This document shows positions 50,618 through 59,485 of a DNA stretch of 64,000 nucleotides, piece by piece; position 1 is the stretch's first letter, and every line of letters begins with the position of its first letter. Source of the DNA: Bin87 sp963663945 (GTDB lineage: Bacteria; Chloroflexota; Dehalococcoidia; Lucifugimonadales; UBA3495); assembly GCA_963663945.1 (NCBI GenBank), contig OY760687.1, forward strand, positions 3,720,001-3,784,000, in the 5' to 3' direction. The position numbers and the translations under genes are program-made. The notes under the pieces are model-generated. The model worked only from the letters and a program-made list of their open reading frames with translations, searched no databases and had not been told where the DNA came from.

Positions 50618-52552
50618 ATGAGCCTGAAAATCAAGCCAACACTACTGGTCAGCATGGCCGCCAGTGCGGCAATGCTCGTTGCGGTAGCCTGCGGCGGCGC
50701 TGAGGAAACGGCAGCGCCCGCCGCGCCGGCGGCCCCGGCGGCGACCGAAGCCCCGGCCGCTGCGGCACAGGCTCCGGCGGCGGCCGCCACCACGGCGCCG
50801 GCCGCGCCGGCGGCTCCCGCAGCCCAGGGCGCCGATCCGACCCCGACCTTTACGCCTCCGCCTGCGGCCACCATTCGGCCGACCAACACGCCGGTGGCCG
50901 AGTACGAGGCGCGGATTGCGCCCACCCCGCTCCCCAGTGGCCCGCCGCAACAGGGCGGCACCGTGCGCATGTCGGCCTACGCGGACACCAAGGACTGGGA
51001 CCCGCTGGGTTCCGCCTCGCTGTCCAGCGTGATCTCCTACTCGCAGTTGTACAACCAGCTGGTGCATTACAACAGCGTGGAGACTGACCAGGTCGAGGGC
51101 GACTTGGCAACCGACTGGCAGGTGAGCGCCGACGGCCTGACCTACACCTTCAACCTGCACGACAACATCCAGTGGAATGACGGCGAACCACTGACGTCAG
51201 CCGACGTGGTGTACAGCTTCCTGCGGTACGCCAACCCCTGCAATGCGGCCGGACGCTCCGGCCTCTGGCGCCAGTACACCGTGCCGATTGAAGTGGCAGA
51301 CCGGGATGGCGGCGACTGCACGCCCACCAACGCCGATGACGTAATGCGGGCGGTGGACGACCGTACCGTCGAGTTTGACCTGCGGTTCCCGTCTGGCGCA
51401 TTCATCAAGTTCATGGCCATCGACTACGTGAAGGTTCTGCCCAAGCACATGCTTGAGGCGGGGATAGATCTCAACCAGGCGCAGAACATCATCGCGCATA
51501 ACTCCGGCTCCGGCCCCTTTGTGCTGGAAGAGTATTCATCCGGCAACTCGTACTTCGTGAACCGGAACGAAAACTACTTCAAGACCGGCAAGCCGTACTT
51601 CGACCGCATCGAACACTTCATCATCGTTGACACCGCGACCCTGACCGCACAGGTCGAAGGGCGAAACATCGACATGATGAACGGCGGCTTCTCCAACCTG
51701 ACACCCCTGGAATACCTGGAGCTGGAACAGCGGATGGAAGGGGAGTACGTGATGCACGAGTTCCCGCCCTCGGGCAACTGGGGCTTCATGATGAACGTGA
51801 AGCGGGAACCGTTCACCGACCCGCGGGTTCGCAAGGCCATCCACCTGGCCATTGACCGGGACGACCTGAATGAGAAGATCTGGGACGGCACCGCCGGCAT
51901 CGCCTGCCCTCTGGGCGGCATGGGACACTCCTTCGACGAGTGCTACACGTGGCCCGGTATTCGGCCCAAGGACAGCGCGGGCGGCCAGCAGGACCTGGAG
52001 GAAGCCAAGCGCCTCATGACCGAAGCCGGGTATCCCGATGGCTTCGAGGTTGAGTACACCGCACGGCAGGCCGCCGGCTATCCCAAGCAGTGCCAGGTAA
52101 TCAAGCAGCAGCTGGAAGATGCCCTCGGCATCACCGGCGACATCGAAACCCTGCCCAGCGCCGCCGGATACGCCAAGTATGGCACTTCACGCTCTCCGGA
52201 TGCGCTCGGCGACTGGATAGTTTCGTGCCAGGGCGAGGGCATGGTGGTCCTCGATCCTGACGCGCTCTACGGCGGTATCTACAACCCCGGCGGCACCCGC
52301 AACTACACCGACTGGAGCCACCCGATGGTGGAGGAATGGTTCGAGGCTCAGAAGACCGAGCAGGACCCTGACGCCCGCCGGGAGATCAACAAGACGGCTG
52401 AACTGTGGTTGAACGAATATTCCGACAACCACTGGGTCAACCTGGGCTGGAACCGGTTCTTCTGGATCGTCCACCGCGACATCAAGGGGTTCCATCCGCC
52501 CACCACCGTGCAGTATTTCTTCAAGTACGAAGACTACTGGCTTGACCGTTAG
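50618..52552 (+). CDS. ABC solute-binding lipoprotein, family 5 (paralogue 3)
   Basis: The 644-residue lipoprotein (lipobox Cys25, AVACGG) is related to paralogues 1 and 2 but groups with paralogue 4 in several segments (IRPKDSAGGQ, QQLEDALGITGDIETLPSA). The six conserved cysteines are present. It lies 50 bases after paralogue 2 and 51 bases before the first permease gene, so it is the likely partner of that permease pair. Confidence 0.9.
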   Translation: MSLKIKPTLLVSMAASAAMLVAVACGGAEETAAPAAPAAPAATEAPAAAAQAPAAAATTAPAAPAAPAAQGADPTPTFTPPPAATIRPTNTPVAEYEARIAPTPLPSGPPQQGGTVRMSAYADTKDWDPLGSASLSSVISYSQLYNQLVHYNSVETDQVEGDLATDWQVSADGLTYTFNLHDNIQWNDGEPLTSADVVYSFLRYANPCNAAGRSGLWRQYTVPIEVADRDGGDCTPTNADDVMRAVDDRTVEFDLRFPSGAFIKFMAIDYVKVLPKHMLEAGIDLNQAQNIIAHNSGSGPFVLEEYSSGNSYFVNRNENYFKTGKPYFDRIEHFIIVDTATLTAQVEGRNIDMMNGGFSNLTPLEYLELEQRMEGEYVMHEFPPSGNWGFMMNVKREPFTDPRVRKAIHLAIDRDDLNEKIWDGTAGIACPLGGMGHSFDECYTWPGIRPKDSAGGQQDLEEAKRLMTEAGYPDGFEVEYTARQAAGYPKQCQVIKQQLEDALGITGDIETLPSAAGYAKYGTSRSPDALGDWIVSCQGEGMVVLDPDALYGGIYNPGGTRNYTDWSHPMVEEWFEAQKTEQDPDARREINKTAELWLNEYSDNHWVNLGWNRFFWIVHRDIKGFHPPTTVQYFFKYEDYWLDR

Positions 52553-52603
52553 CCCAACGGATCGCGCCCAACCATGTTGCGTCCGGGACGCTAGGGGGTT
52601 CAC

Positions 52604-53557
52604 ATGAGACAATACGCTGCCAAACGCATTGGGTTGTTCATACCCACCGTGCTGCTGGTGACGGTCATCGTGTTCGTCGTGATGCGGCTCATCCCCGGCG
52701 ACCCGGCGCTGGCCATCCTGAGCGCGGACGACGCCGCCTATACCGAGCAGGAACTCCAGGAGCTTCGCGTCGAACTTGGCACCGACCGGCCCATAGTCGT
52801 CCAGTATTTCGACTGGATGAGCGGGTTGCTGCGGGGAGACTTCGGCACGTCATTCTGGTGGAACGGGCCGGTAATGGACCGGTTGGGGGAGCGGATCCCG
52901 GTGACCATCGAGCTGGCGATCCTGGGTATCGGCCTGGCGGTGATATGCGCCGTGCCGCTGGGGGTGCTGTCGGCCATCAAGCCGGACAGCCCGATCGACT
53001 ACGCATCGCGCATCTTCACGCTGGTCGGCATTTCGATACCGACGTTCTTCAGCGGCATCCTGCTGACGCTGATCCTGATAAGAGCCTTCGGTTGGTTGCC
53101 TCCGCTGGGGTACGAAGACATATGGGAAGACCCCTGGGCCAACATCAAGCAGATGATGCTGCCGGCGCTGGCGCTCGGGTTCTACGACATGGCGTTCATC
53201 GCTCGGGTGACGCGGTCTTCCATGATGGAAATCCTCCGCGAGGACTACATGCGGACGGCCCGCTCCAAGGGATTGCGCGAACGCATCGTGCTCTCGCGGC
53301 ACGGCCTGAAGAACGCGGTGTTGCCGATCTTGACTATATCGGGATGGCAGTTCGGCCGGCTCTTCGGCGGTACTGTGATCATTGAGCGCATCTTCCTGAT
53401 ACCGGGCATCGGCCAGCTCCTCATCGACGCCGTTTTCCAGCGCGACTTCCCCACCATCCAGGCGATTATCGTCATCGTGGCGGTGTCGATCGTCGTGATC
53501 AACCTGCTGGTTGACCTGCTGTACGGATGGCTGGACCCGCGCATCCGCTACGCGTAA
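52604..53557 (+). CDS. ABC transporter permease, DppB-like (module 1)
   Basis: The 317-residue inner-membrane permease begins MRQYAAKRIGLFIPTVLLVT and has the DppB/OppB pattern, with RLIPGDPA after the first helix and ARVTRSSMMEILREDYMRTARSKGL leading into the ATPase-contact loop (in outline). About six membrane helices are visible. It is closely similar to the second DppB-like protein at 56991. Confidence 0.92.
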   Translation: MRQYAAKRIGLFIPTVLLVTVIVFVVMRLIPGDPALAILSADDAAYTEQELQELRVELGTDRPIVVQYFDWMSGLLRGDFGTSFWWNGPVMDRLGERIPVTIELAILGIGLAVICAVPLGVLSAIKPDSPIDYASRIFTLVGISIPTFFSGILLTLILIRAFGWLPPLGYEDIWEDPWANIKQMMLPALALGFYDMAFIARVTRSSMMEILREDYMRTARSKGLRERIVLSRHGLKNAVLPILTISGWQFGRLFGGTVIIERIFLIPGIGQLLIDAVFQRDFPTIQAIIVIVAVSIVVINLLVDLLYGWLDPRIRYA

Positions 53558-53625
53558 ATCACGGATATGCCTGACCACGGAGCTTCGGTGAGATACACCA
53601 TGACCAAGTCATTGGAGAAGCAGCG

Positions 53626-54555
53626 ATGACCACCCAAACGCCCAATGACGCGCTGAGCGCCTGCAACGCGGCGGCCGTTGACGATGCCGTGCTGTCCGAG
53701 ATGCGGCCGCGTCCCACGCTGGTCGGCAACATCCTACGGTTCTGCCGCACGAAACCGCTGGGCGGCATCAGCGCCGCCATCATCATTCTGACGGTACTGG
53801 CGGCGATATTCGCTCCGCTGATTGTGCCGCACGACCCGTTGGACCTGGTTCACACGCCCTTCGTTGCGCCTTCCGCCGTGGCCTGGCTGGGTTCGGACGA
53901 CCTCGGCCGTGACGTGTTCAGCCGGGTAATCGCGGGCGCGCGCATCTCGATGTACGTGGGGATCATGAGCGTGCTGATCGGGATAACCCTGGGCACGGCC
54001 ATCGGGATCCTGAGCGCCTACGTGGGAGGCGTGCTGGACTTGACCATCCAGCGGATCGTGGACGCCCTGATGGCGTTTCCGGCCATCATCATGGCGCTGG
54101 GCCTCATGGCCGCGCTTGGGGCGTCGGTCAACAACATCGTGGCGGCCCTGGTGGTTATCCTGGTACCCGGGGCGATACGCGTAATACGCTCGCAGGTGCT
54201 GAGCATCAAGGAGCTGGACTACACGCTGGCGGCGCAGGCCATCGGTGCCCGGCCGTGGCGGATCATGCTGAAGCACATTCTGCCCAACGTGACCGCCAGC
54301 TACATCGTGCTGAGCACCATCACCCTGGGGCTGGCCATCGTCATCGAGGCGTCTTTGAGCTTCCTGGGCGTGGGCGTGCCGCCGGACGTGCCCACCTGGG
54401 GCGGGATGCTCACTGAAGGCGCGTCGCAGTACATCCGTAACGCACCGTGGCTGGCGGTATTCCCCGGCCTGGCGATTTCAGTCATCGTGTTCTCGATCAA
54501 CTTCCTGGGCGACGCATTGCGGGACACCCTGGATCCCCGGCTACGCGGCCGGTAG
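53626..54555 (+). CDS. ABC transporter permease, DppC-like (module 1)
   Basis: The 309-residue permease has the DppC N-terminal helix, HDPLD and WLGSDDLGRDVFSRVIAGARISM, and the loop IRSQVLSIKELDYTLAAQAIGA. It pairs with the DppB-like protein 68 bases upstream. GGAG lies eight bases before the ATG. A strong terminator follows, and no ATPase gene comes after it. Confidence 0.92.
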   Translation: MTTQTPNDALSACNAAAVDDAVLSEMRPRPTLVGNILRFCRTKPLGGISAAIIILTVLAAIFAPLIVPHDPLDLVHTPFVAPSAVAWLGSDDLGRDVFSRVIAGARISMYVGIMSVLIGITLGTAIGILSAYVGGVLDLTIQRIVDALMAFPAIIMALGLMAALGASVNNIVAALVVILVPGAIRVIRSQVLSIKELDYTLAAQAIGARPWRIMLKHILPNVTASYIVLSTITLGLAIVIEASLSFLGVGVPPDVPTWGGMLTEGASQYIRNAPWLAVFPGLAISVIVFSINFLGDALRDTLDPRLRGR

Positions 54556-54578
54556 AGGCGAGCAACATCCCGATAGAC

Positions 54579-54607
54579 AGCCCCTTCCGCCAGGAAGGGG
54601 CTTTTTT
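54579..54607 (+). terminator. Intrinsic terminator after module 1
   Basis: AGCCCCTTCC and GGAAGGGGCT form a ten-base stem with a four-base loop followed by six T. It lies 24 bases after the dppC-like stop codon. Confidence 0.93.
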
Positions 54608-54619
54608 GGTCCGCTCTTC

Positions 54620-54706
54620 GTGACCCCGCCGCTCGTGTTCTCGATCAACTTCCTGGGAGACGCCCTGCTGGACCGGCTCGGGGAGCGCTGGCTGGGTGGC
54701 CGGTAG
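54620..54706 (+). pseudogene. Remnant of a dppC-like 3' end
   Basis: The frame from a GTG at 54620 to TAG at 54706 reads VTPPLVFSINFLGDALLDRL and ends GGR. It matches the last 22 or so residues of the two intact DppC-like proteins (VFSINFLGDALRDTLDPRLRGR). The rest of the gene is absent. It points to loss or recombination of another permease copy in this place. Confidence 0.72.
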
Positions 54707-54804
54707 GGTCGAAATACATCCTGAACGCCGGCACCTTTCAACTGGGTTGGGCTTTATTTTGTGCGTAATTCGTAAAACAGTAGACCGTTCCCATACATTG
54801 CCTA

Positions 54805-54833
54805 TTGACAGCCCGAAGTGACTGGTCTAACAT
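54805..54833 (+). promoter_or_regulatory. Promoter candidate for ABC module 2
   Basis: A perfect TTGACA and TAACAT are 17 bases apart, 145 bases before the ATG of paralogue 4. The -10 is the same as that of the rpsL promoter. Confidence 0.65.
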
Positions 54834-54978
54834 TCGCGTCCGTATCTCGCGGGTTGTGGCGAATTTCACAATTGGCCATGGCCGGGGATTATATTTTCTG
54901 ATTGCGGACAATAGCCCTTTTCCGCCCGTCCGCAGTGGCACTCAATCGTAATAACGAGACTGGAGGTTTGTAGCAACC

Positions 54979-56892
54979 ATGAAGCCATCTATCCTAGGCC
55001 GACCATTCCTGCGGACGCTGCCGCTGATCGCGGGCGCTGCCGCTCTGATGGTCGGCATTGCCTGCGGCGGAGCCGAAGCGCCAGCGGCGGCCCCGGCGCA
55101 GCCGGCCGCCACCCAGGCGCCCGCGGCAGCGCAAGCCACCAACACCCCGATTCCTCAGGCCATGGACGCAACCGCGCGCCCGACCAATACCCCGGCCCCC
55201 ACGGCCACGCCTCGCGTGGTCGCCACGCCGACCCCCAGCGCTGGGGCCACCTATGGCGGCACCCTCCGCATGTCGGCCTACGCCGACACCAAGGACTGGG
55301 ATCCGCTCGGTTCTTCGTCCCTTTCCAGCGTGATTTCCTACTCGCAGCTGTACAACCAGATCGTGCAGTATGACACGGTGGATACCAACGCCATTACCGG
55401 CGACCTGGCCGCGTCCTGGGACGTGAGCCCGGACGGCCTGACCTATACCTTCCACCTGCGGGACGACATGCAGTGGACTGACGGCACCGAGATCACCTCG
55501 GCTGACATCATCAGCACCCACTCTCGCTATGCCAACCCTTGCAACAGCACGGGACGCTCCGGCCTCTGGCGCAACTACACCGTGAAGATGGAAGTGACTG
55601 ACAAGGACGGCGGCGATTGCACGCCGACCAACCAGGATGCGGTTCTGCGGGCCATCGACGACAAGACCGTCGAGTTCAACCTGCAGTTTGCCTCCGGGGC
55701 TTTCATCAAGTTCCTGGCCATCGACTACGCCAAGGTGTTGCCGGGCCACCTGCTTGACGCTGACCCCAACTGCGCAGTCCGCGATGCCGCCAACCCCTGC
55801 GCCCTGAACCTCGGCGAGAACATCATCGAGATGGGCACCACCTCGGGTCCCTACGTCCTGGAAGAGTACCAGGTTGGCGACTTCTACTATGTCAACAAGA
55901 ACCCGGACTACTTCAAGGACGGGCGCCCCTTCGTTGACCGCATCGAGCACACCATCTTCACCGGCCAGGCCAAGGACACGCTGATCGCCAACTTTGAGGC
56001 CGGTCGGCTGGATATGGCCAACGGCGGCTTTACCAACCTTTCGCCGACCCAGTATTTCGACCTTGAGAAGAGCACCAATGGCGAGTACGTGGCTCACCCC
56101 ATCGCCGCCGGCACCAACTGGGGCCTGATGCTCAACGTCAAGAAGCCCCAGTTCGAGAGCCACCTGGTGCGTCAGGCCATCAACTTGGCCGTTGACCGTC
56201 AGGAGATTGACGAGCGCGTCTTCGACAACTCGGGCGGCAGCTACTGCCCGCTGATGGGTCTGGCCCACGCCAACGAAGTGTGCACCGATTGGGTCGGCAT
56301 TCGCCCCAAGGACAGCGCCGGCGGACAGGAAGACCTGGCCGAAGCCAAGCGCCTCATGGCCGAAGCGGGCGTGGCCGACGGCTTTGAAGTCCAGTACACC
56401 GTGCGCCAGGTCGGCAACTACCCCGACCAGTGCCAGGTCGTGAAGCAGCAGTTGCAGGACGCCCTGGGCATCACCGGCGACATTGAGACCCTGCCCAGCG
56501 CGGCCGGATATGCCAAGTACGGCACTTCCCGCGCGGAAGGCTCCTCAGGCGACTGGGTGATCAGCTGCCAGGGCGAGGGCATGGTTGTGTTTGACGCCGA
56601 CGCCGTCTACGGTGGCGTTTACCTCAAGGGCGGCACCCGTAACTACACCGACTGGTCCAACGACTCGGTGGTTGACTGGTTCGAGCGCCAGAAGGTGGAA
56701 CTCGACGCCGACGCCCGCCGGGAGATCAACAAGGAAGCCGAGCTCTGGCTCCACACCTTCGAAGACAACCACTGGGTCACGCTGCAACTGGGCCAGCTCT
56801 TCTGGCTGGTGCATCAGGACGTGAAGGGGTTCACCGCTCCGTCGACGGTGCAATACCAGTTCAAGCACGAGGACCTGTGGCTGGACCGCTAA
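54979..56892 (+). CDS. ABC solute-binding lipoprotein, family 5 (paralogue 4)
   Basis: The 637-residue lipoprotein (lipobox Cys29, VGIACGG) is the binding protein of module 2. It shares the binding domain and six cysteines of the other paralogues and has an extra insert with a further cysteine pair, Cys265 and Cys274 (NCAVRDAANPC). GGAGG lies 12 bases before the ATG. The ligand is unknown. Confidence 0.9.
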   Translation: MKPSILGRPFLRTLPLIAGAAALMVGIACGGAEAPAAAPAQPAATQAPAAAQATNTPIPQAMDATARPTNTPAPTATPRVVATPTPSAGATYGGTLRMSAYADTKDWDPLGSSSLSSVISYSQLYNQIVQYDTVDTNAITGDLAASWDVSPDGLTYTFHLRDDMQWTDGTEITSADIISTHSRYANPCNSTGRSGLWRNYTVKMEVTDKDGGDCTPTNQDAVLRAIDDKTVEFNLQFASGAFIKFLAIDYAKVLPGHLLDADPNCAVRDAANPCALNLGENIIEMGTTSGPYVLEEYQVGDFYYVNKNPDYFKDGRPFVDRIEHTIFTGQAKDTLIANFEAGRLDMANGGFTNLSPTQYFDLEKSTNGEYVAHPIAAGTNWGLMLNVKKPQFESHLVRQAINLAVDRQEIDERVFDNSGGSYCPLMGLAHANEVCTDWVGIRPKDSAGGQEDLAEAKRLMAEAGVADGFEVQYTVRQVGNYPDQCQVVKQQLQDALGITGDIETLPSAAGYAKYGTSRAEGSSGDWVISCQGEGMVVFDADAVYGGVYLKGGTRNYTDWSNDSVVDWFERQKVELDADARREINKEAELWLHTFEDNHWVTLQLGQLFWLVHQDVKGFTAPSTVQYQFKHEDLWLDR

Positions 56893-56943
56893 TCCATCAA
56901 ACCGGGACCAAATTTCCCGTATAGTGACTCGGCGAACCCATTT

Positions 56944-56971
56944 GTAGGGGCGAATAATCATTCGCCCCTAC
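56944..56971. repeat. Dispersed palindrome, copy 3
   Basis: GTAGGGGCGAAT and ATTCGCCCCTAC surround AATC. It lies in the 98-base gap between the binding protein and permease genes of module 2, where REP hairpins in other bacteria stabilise the upstream binding-protein message. Confidence 0.85.
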
Positions 56972-56990
56972 TGTATGAAGGGCATATTCC

Positions 56991-57947
56991 ATGCGACAGT
57001 ACGCGTTGAAACGCATCGCGCTCATTATCCCGACGGTGTTGCTGGTAACCATCATCGTGTTCACGGTGATGCGGTTGTTGCCCGGCGACCCGGCCCTGGT
57101 AATCCTGAGCGAAGGCGACGCCGCTTTCACCCAGGAAGAACTGGAAGACCTGCGCCGCCAATTGGGCACTGACCGGCCGATCGTCGTTCAGTACGTAGAT
57201 TGGATCGGCGGGCTGGTCCAGGGAGACCTGGGGACTTCCATCTGGCGGTCGGGACAACCGGTCAGCAAGCTGGTTGGAGACCGGATCTTCCGGACATTGG
57301 AGTTGGCCGTGCTGGCCATTCTGATCGCCGTAATCTTCGCCGTCCCCCTGGGGGTGATTTCCGCCATCAAACCGGACAGCGTGATCGATTATTTCTCAAG
57401 AGTCATCGCGCTGGTGGGTATATCGATCCCCACGTTTTTTGCCGGATTGCTGGTGGTTCTGGTATTGTCCCGCGGCTTCGGATGGCTGCCCCCTCTGGGC
57501 TATGAAGACCTGTGGGATAACCCGTGGAAAAATCTGCAGCAGATGTTCCTGCCGGCGCTGGCCCTGGGCTTTTACGACATGGCCTTCATCGCCCGGGTTA
57601 CCCGTTCCTCCATGATGGAGATCATCCGCGAGGATTACATGCGCACGGCTCGGGCCAAGGGCCTCGGCGAGCGCATCGTCCTGGTGCGGCACGGCCTGAA
57701 GAACGCCGTCCTGCCCATCCTGACCATCTCCGGCTGGCAGTTCGGACGCCTTTTTGGCGGCACCGTAATCATCGAGAGCATCTTCAAAGTGCCAGGTATT
57801 GGAACCCTGCTCATTGAGACGGTTTTCCAGCGGGACTTTCCCACCATCCAGGCGATCATCATCGTTATCGCGGTGTCCATCGTAATCATCAACCTCCTGG
57901 TTGACCTGCTGTACGGTTTGCTGGATCCCCGGATCCGGTACGCCTAG
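56991..57947 (+). CDS. ABC transporter permease, DppB-like (module 2)
   Basis: The 318-residue permease has the same layout as the module 1 DppB-like protein (RLLPGDPA, PPLGYEDLWDNPW, ARVTRSSMMEIIREDYMRT). The proteins are highly similar throughout, so the pair is a fairly recent duplicate. An AAGGG motif within the tail of the palindrome region precedes the ATG by ten bases or so. Confidence 0.92.
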   Translation: MRQYALKRIALIIPTVLLVTIIVFTVMRLLPGDPALVILSEGDAAFTQEELEDLRRQLGTDRPIVVQYVDWIGGLVQGDLGTSIWRSGQPVSKLVGDRIFRTLELAVLAILIAVIFAVPLGVISAIKPDSVIDYFSRVIALVGISIPTFFAGLLVVLVLSRGFGWLPPLGYEDLWDNPWKNLQQMFLPALALGFYDMAFIARVTRSSMMEIIREDYMRTARAKGLGERIVLVRHGLKNAVLPILTISGWQFGRLFGGTVIIESIFKVPGIGTLLIETVFQRDFPTIQAIIIVIAVSIVIINLLVDLLYGLLDPRIRYA

Positions 57948-57986
57948 CCTCGATGCCACTTTGACCATTTGAGGAGCGTTGACAGA

Positions 57987-58916
57987 ATGACTACATCCAA
58001 CACCGTGCAAACGGTGGCTGAGGGCGGGGTTGAATTTCAGCTCCAGGGAATGCGCCCCCGTCAGACCCGTCTGCAGAAGATAGCCGCTTTTTCCCGCTCG
58101 AAACCCCTGGGAGCGATCAGCGCGGTCATCATCATGGTGACCATTTTGGCGGCCGCGGTCTCCTACGTACTCCCGGGCGTCCTGCCCCACGATCCGCTGG
58201 ATGTGCGCGCGCATGAAGAGAAGTACCTGTCGCCGCAACCCGGCGCGTGGCTGGGCAGCGACCACCTGGGACGCGACGAGCTCAGCCGGATCATCGCCGG
58301 TTCGCAGATCTCCATCTATGTAGGTCTGCTCAGCGTGGGCATCGGCGTGACCCTGGGGGCCCTCATCGGCATCCTCAGCGCCTACATCGGCGGGATAGTG
58401 GACCTCGCAATCCAGCGTATCGTGGATGCCATGATGGCCTTCCCGCCCATCATCCTCGCGCTGGGATTGGTGGCCGTCCTGGGCGGATCCGCCAACAACG
58501 TCATCATGGCGCTGCTGGTGATTCTCCTGCCGGGCACGATCAGGGTGATCCGCTCCCAGGTGCTGAGCATCAAGGAGCTGGACTACACGCTGGCGGCCAC
58601 CGCCATCGGCGCCGGCTCGATCCGCATCATGCTGAAGCACATCCTGCCCAACGTGCTCGCCAGTTACATCGTGCTGGGCACCATCACCCTGGGCTTCGCC
58701 ATCATCATCGAGGCGTCGCTATCCTTCCTGGGCGTGGGCGTCCCACCGGACATCCCAACCTGGGGCGGCATGCTCACCCGCGGCACCGAGGAGATTCGCA
58801 TCGCCTGGTGGCTGGCGGTCTTCCCCGGCATCGCGATTTCAGTGGTGGTATTCGCCATCAACTTCCTGGGCGACGCCCTGCGCGACGCGCTGGACCCGAG
58901 GCTGCGGGGACGCTAA
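57987..58916 (+). CDS. ABC transporter permease, DppC-like (module 2)
   Basis: I choose the ATG at 57987 with GAGGAG upstream, over a TTG at 57969. The 309-residue permease has HDPLD, WLGSDHLGRDELSRIIAG and IRSQVLSIKELDYTLAATAIGA and ends in NFLGDALRDALDPRLRGR. It completes module 2. No DppD or DppF ATPase follows. Confidence 0.92.
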   Translation: MTTSNTVQTVAEGGVEFQLQGMRPRQTRLQKIAAFSRSKPLGAISAVIIMVTILAAAVSYVLPGVLPHDPLDVRAHEEKYLSPQPGAWLGSDHLGRDELSRIIAGSQISIYVGLLSVGIGVTLGALIGILSAYIGGIVDLAIQRIVDAMMAFPPIILALGLVAVLGGSANNVIMALLVILLPGTIRVIRSQVLSIKELDYTLAATAIGAGSIRIMLKHILPNVLASYIVLGTITLGFAIIIEASLSFLGVGVPPDIPTWGGMLTRGTEEIRIAWWLAVFPGIAISVVVFAINFLGDALRDALDPRLRGR

Positions 58917-58943
58917 CGGCGACAACGCAAGCAAGAGACAAAC

Positions 58944-58975
58944 ATGCAGGGGCGAATGATTATTCGCCCCTGCAT
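58944..58975. repeat. Dispersed palindrome, copy 4
   Basis: ATGCAGGGGCGAAT and its exact complement form 14-base arms around GATT. It lies between the convergent dppC-like and retropepsin-like genes, where it could end transcription from both sides. Confidence 0.88.
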
Positions 58976-59000
58976 CGTTTATTCGCGAGGTGATCCGGGT

Positions 59001-59360
59001 TTACAGCAGCAATTCGTCAATGGAGACCAGGCTGGGGTTAGGGGGTGTCGGGTCCACCATCAGGTCAAAATTTTCCAGCGTGGTGGCTCCCAGCAGATAC
59101 TGTCCGTCAGAGCCGAAAATAACCGGACAGGTGCGCTCTGTGTTGTCAATGCGAAATCGGGCTTCTCCCACATCACGTTGAACGAAGCTGCCATCGGCTA
59201 TCCGGTACGTTCGGCGTTCCAACGGCGCAAGGCTCAAGGACTCCAGCAGGGATTCCGGTAGGACCGAATGGGTCGACCCGGTATCTACCAGCGCGGATAC
59301 CGGCAGGAAATCGCCTCCCAGCGGATGGCCGACGCCGATGTCGACGTAGAAAGTGCCCAT
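59001..59360 (-). CDS. Retropepsin-like aspartic protease domain protein
   Basis: From the ATG at 59360 there are 119 residues; a TTG at 59381 would add seven. The active-site motif ALVDTGSTHSVLP (Asp26) and the later LLGATTLENFDLMVD match single-domain bacterial retropepsin-like proteins, which would act as dimers. There is no signal peptide. No partner is evident. Confidence 0.75.
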   Translation of the reverse strand: MGTFYVDIGVGHPLGGDFLPVSALVDTGSTHSVLPESLLESLSLAPLERRTYRIADGSFVQRDVGEARFRIDNTERTCPVIFGSDGQYLLGATTLENFDLMVDPTPPNPSLVSIDELLL

Positions 59361-59485
59361 TGGCGTTCGTACTCCTACCAAAAATTGTCGGCGGATGATA
59401 ACGCTATGGAACCGACACAGTCAATTTCGCGTCCGTCGTCTGCTACCCATGCTAAACTGCGGCGACAACCCACAGGAGGTTCCCC

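Larger units (their letters stand above)
54556..54978. other. Intergenic gap between the two ABC modules
   Basis: This 423-base gap contains a terminator, a small dppC remnant, and a promoter for the second module, all listed separately. The rest (about 54707-54800 and 54834-54978) shows no coding signal. Confidence 0.75.
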
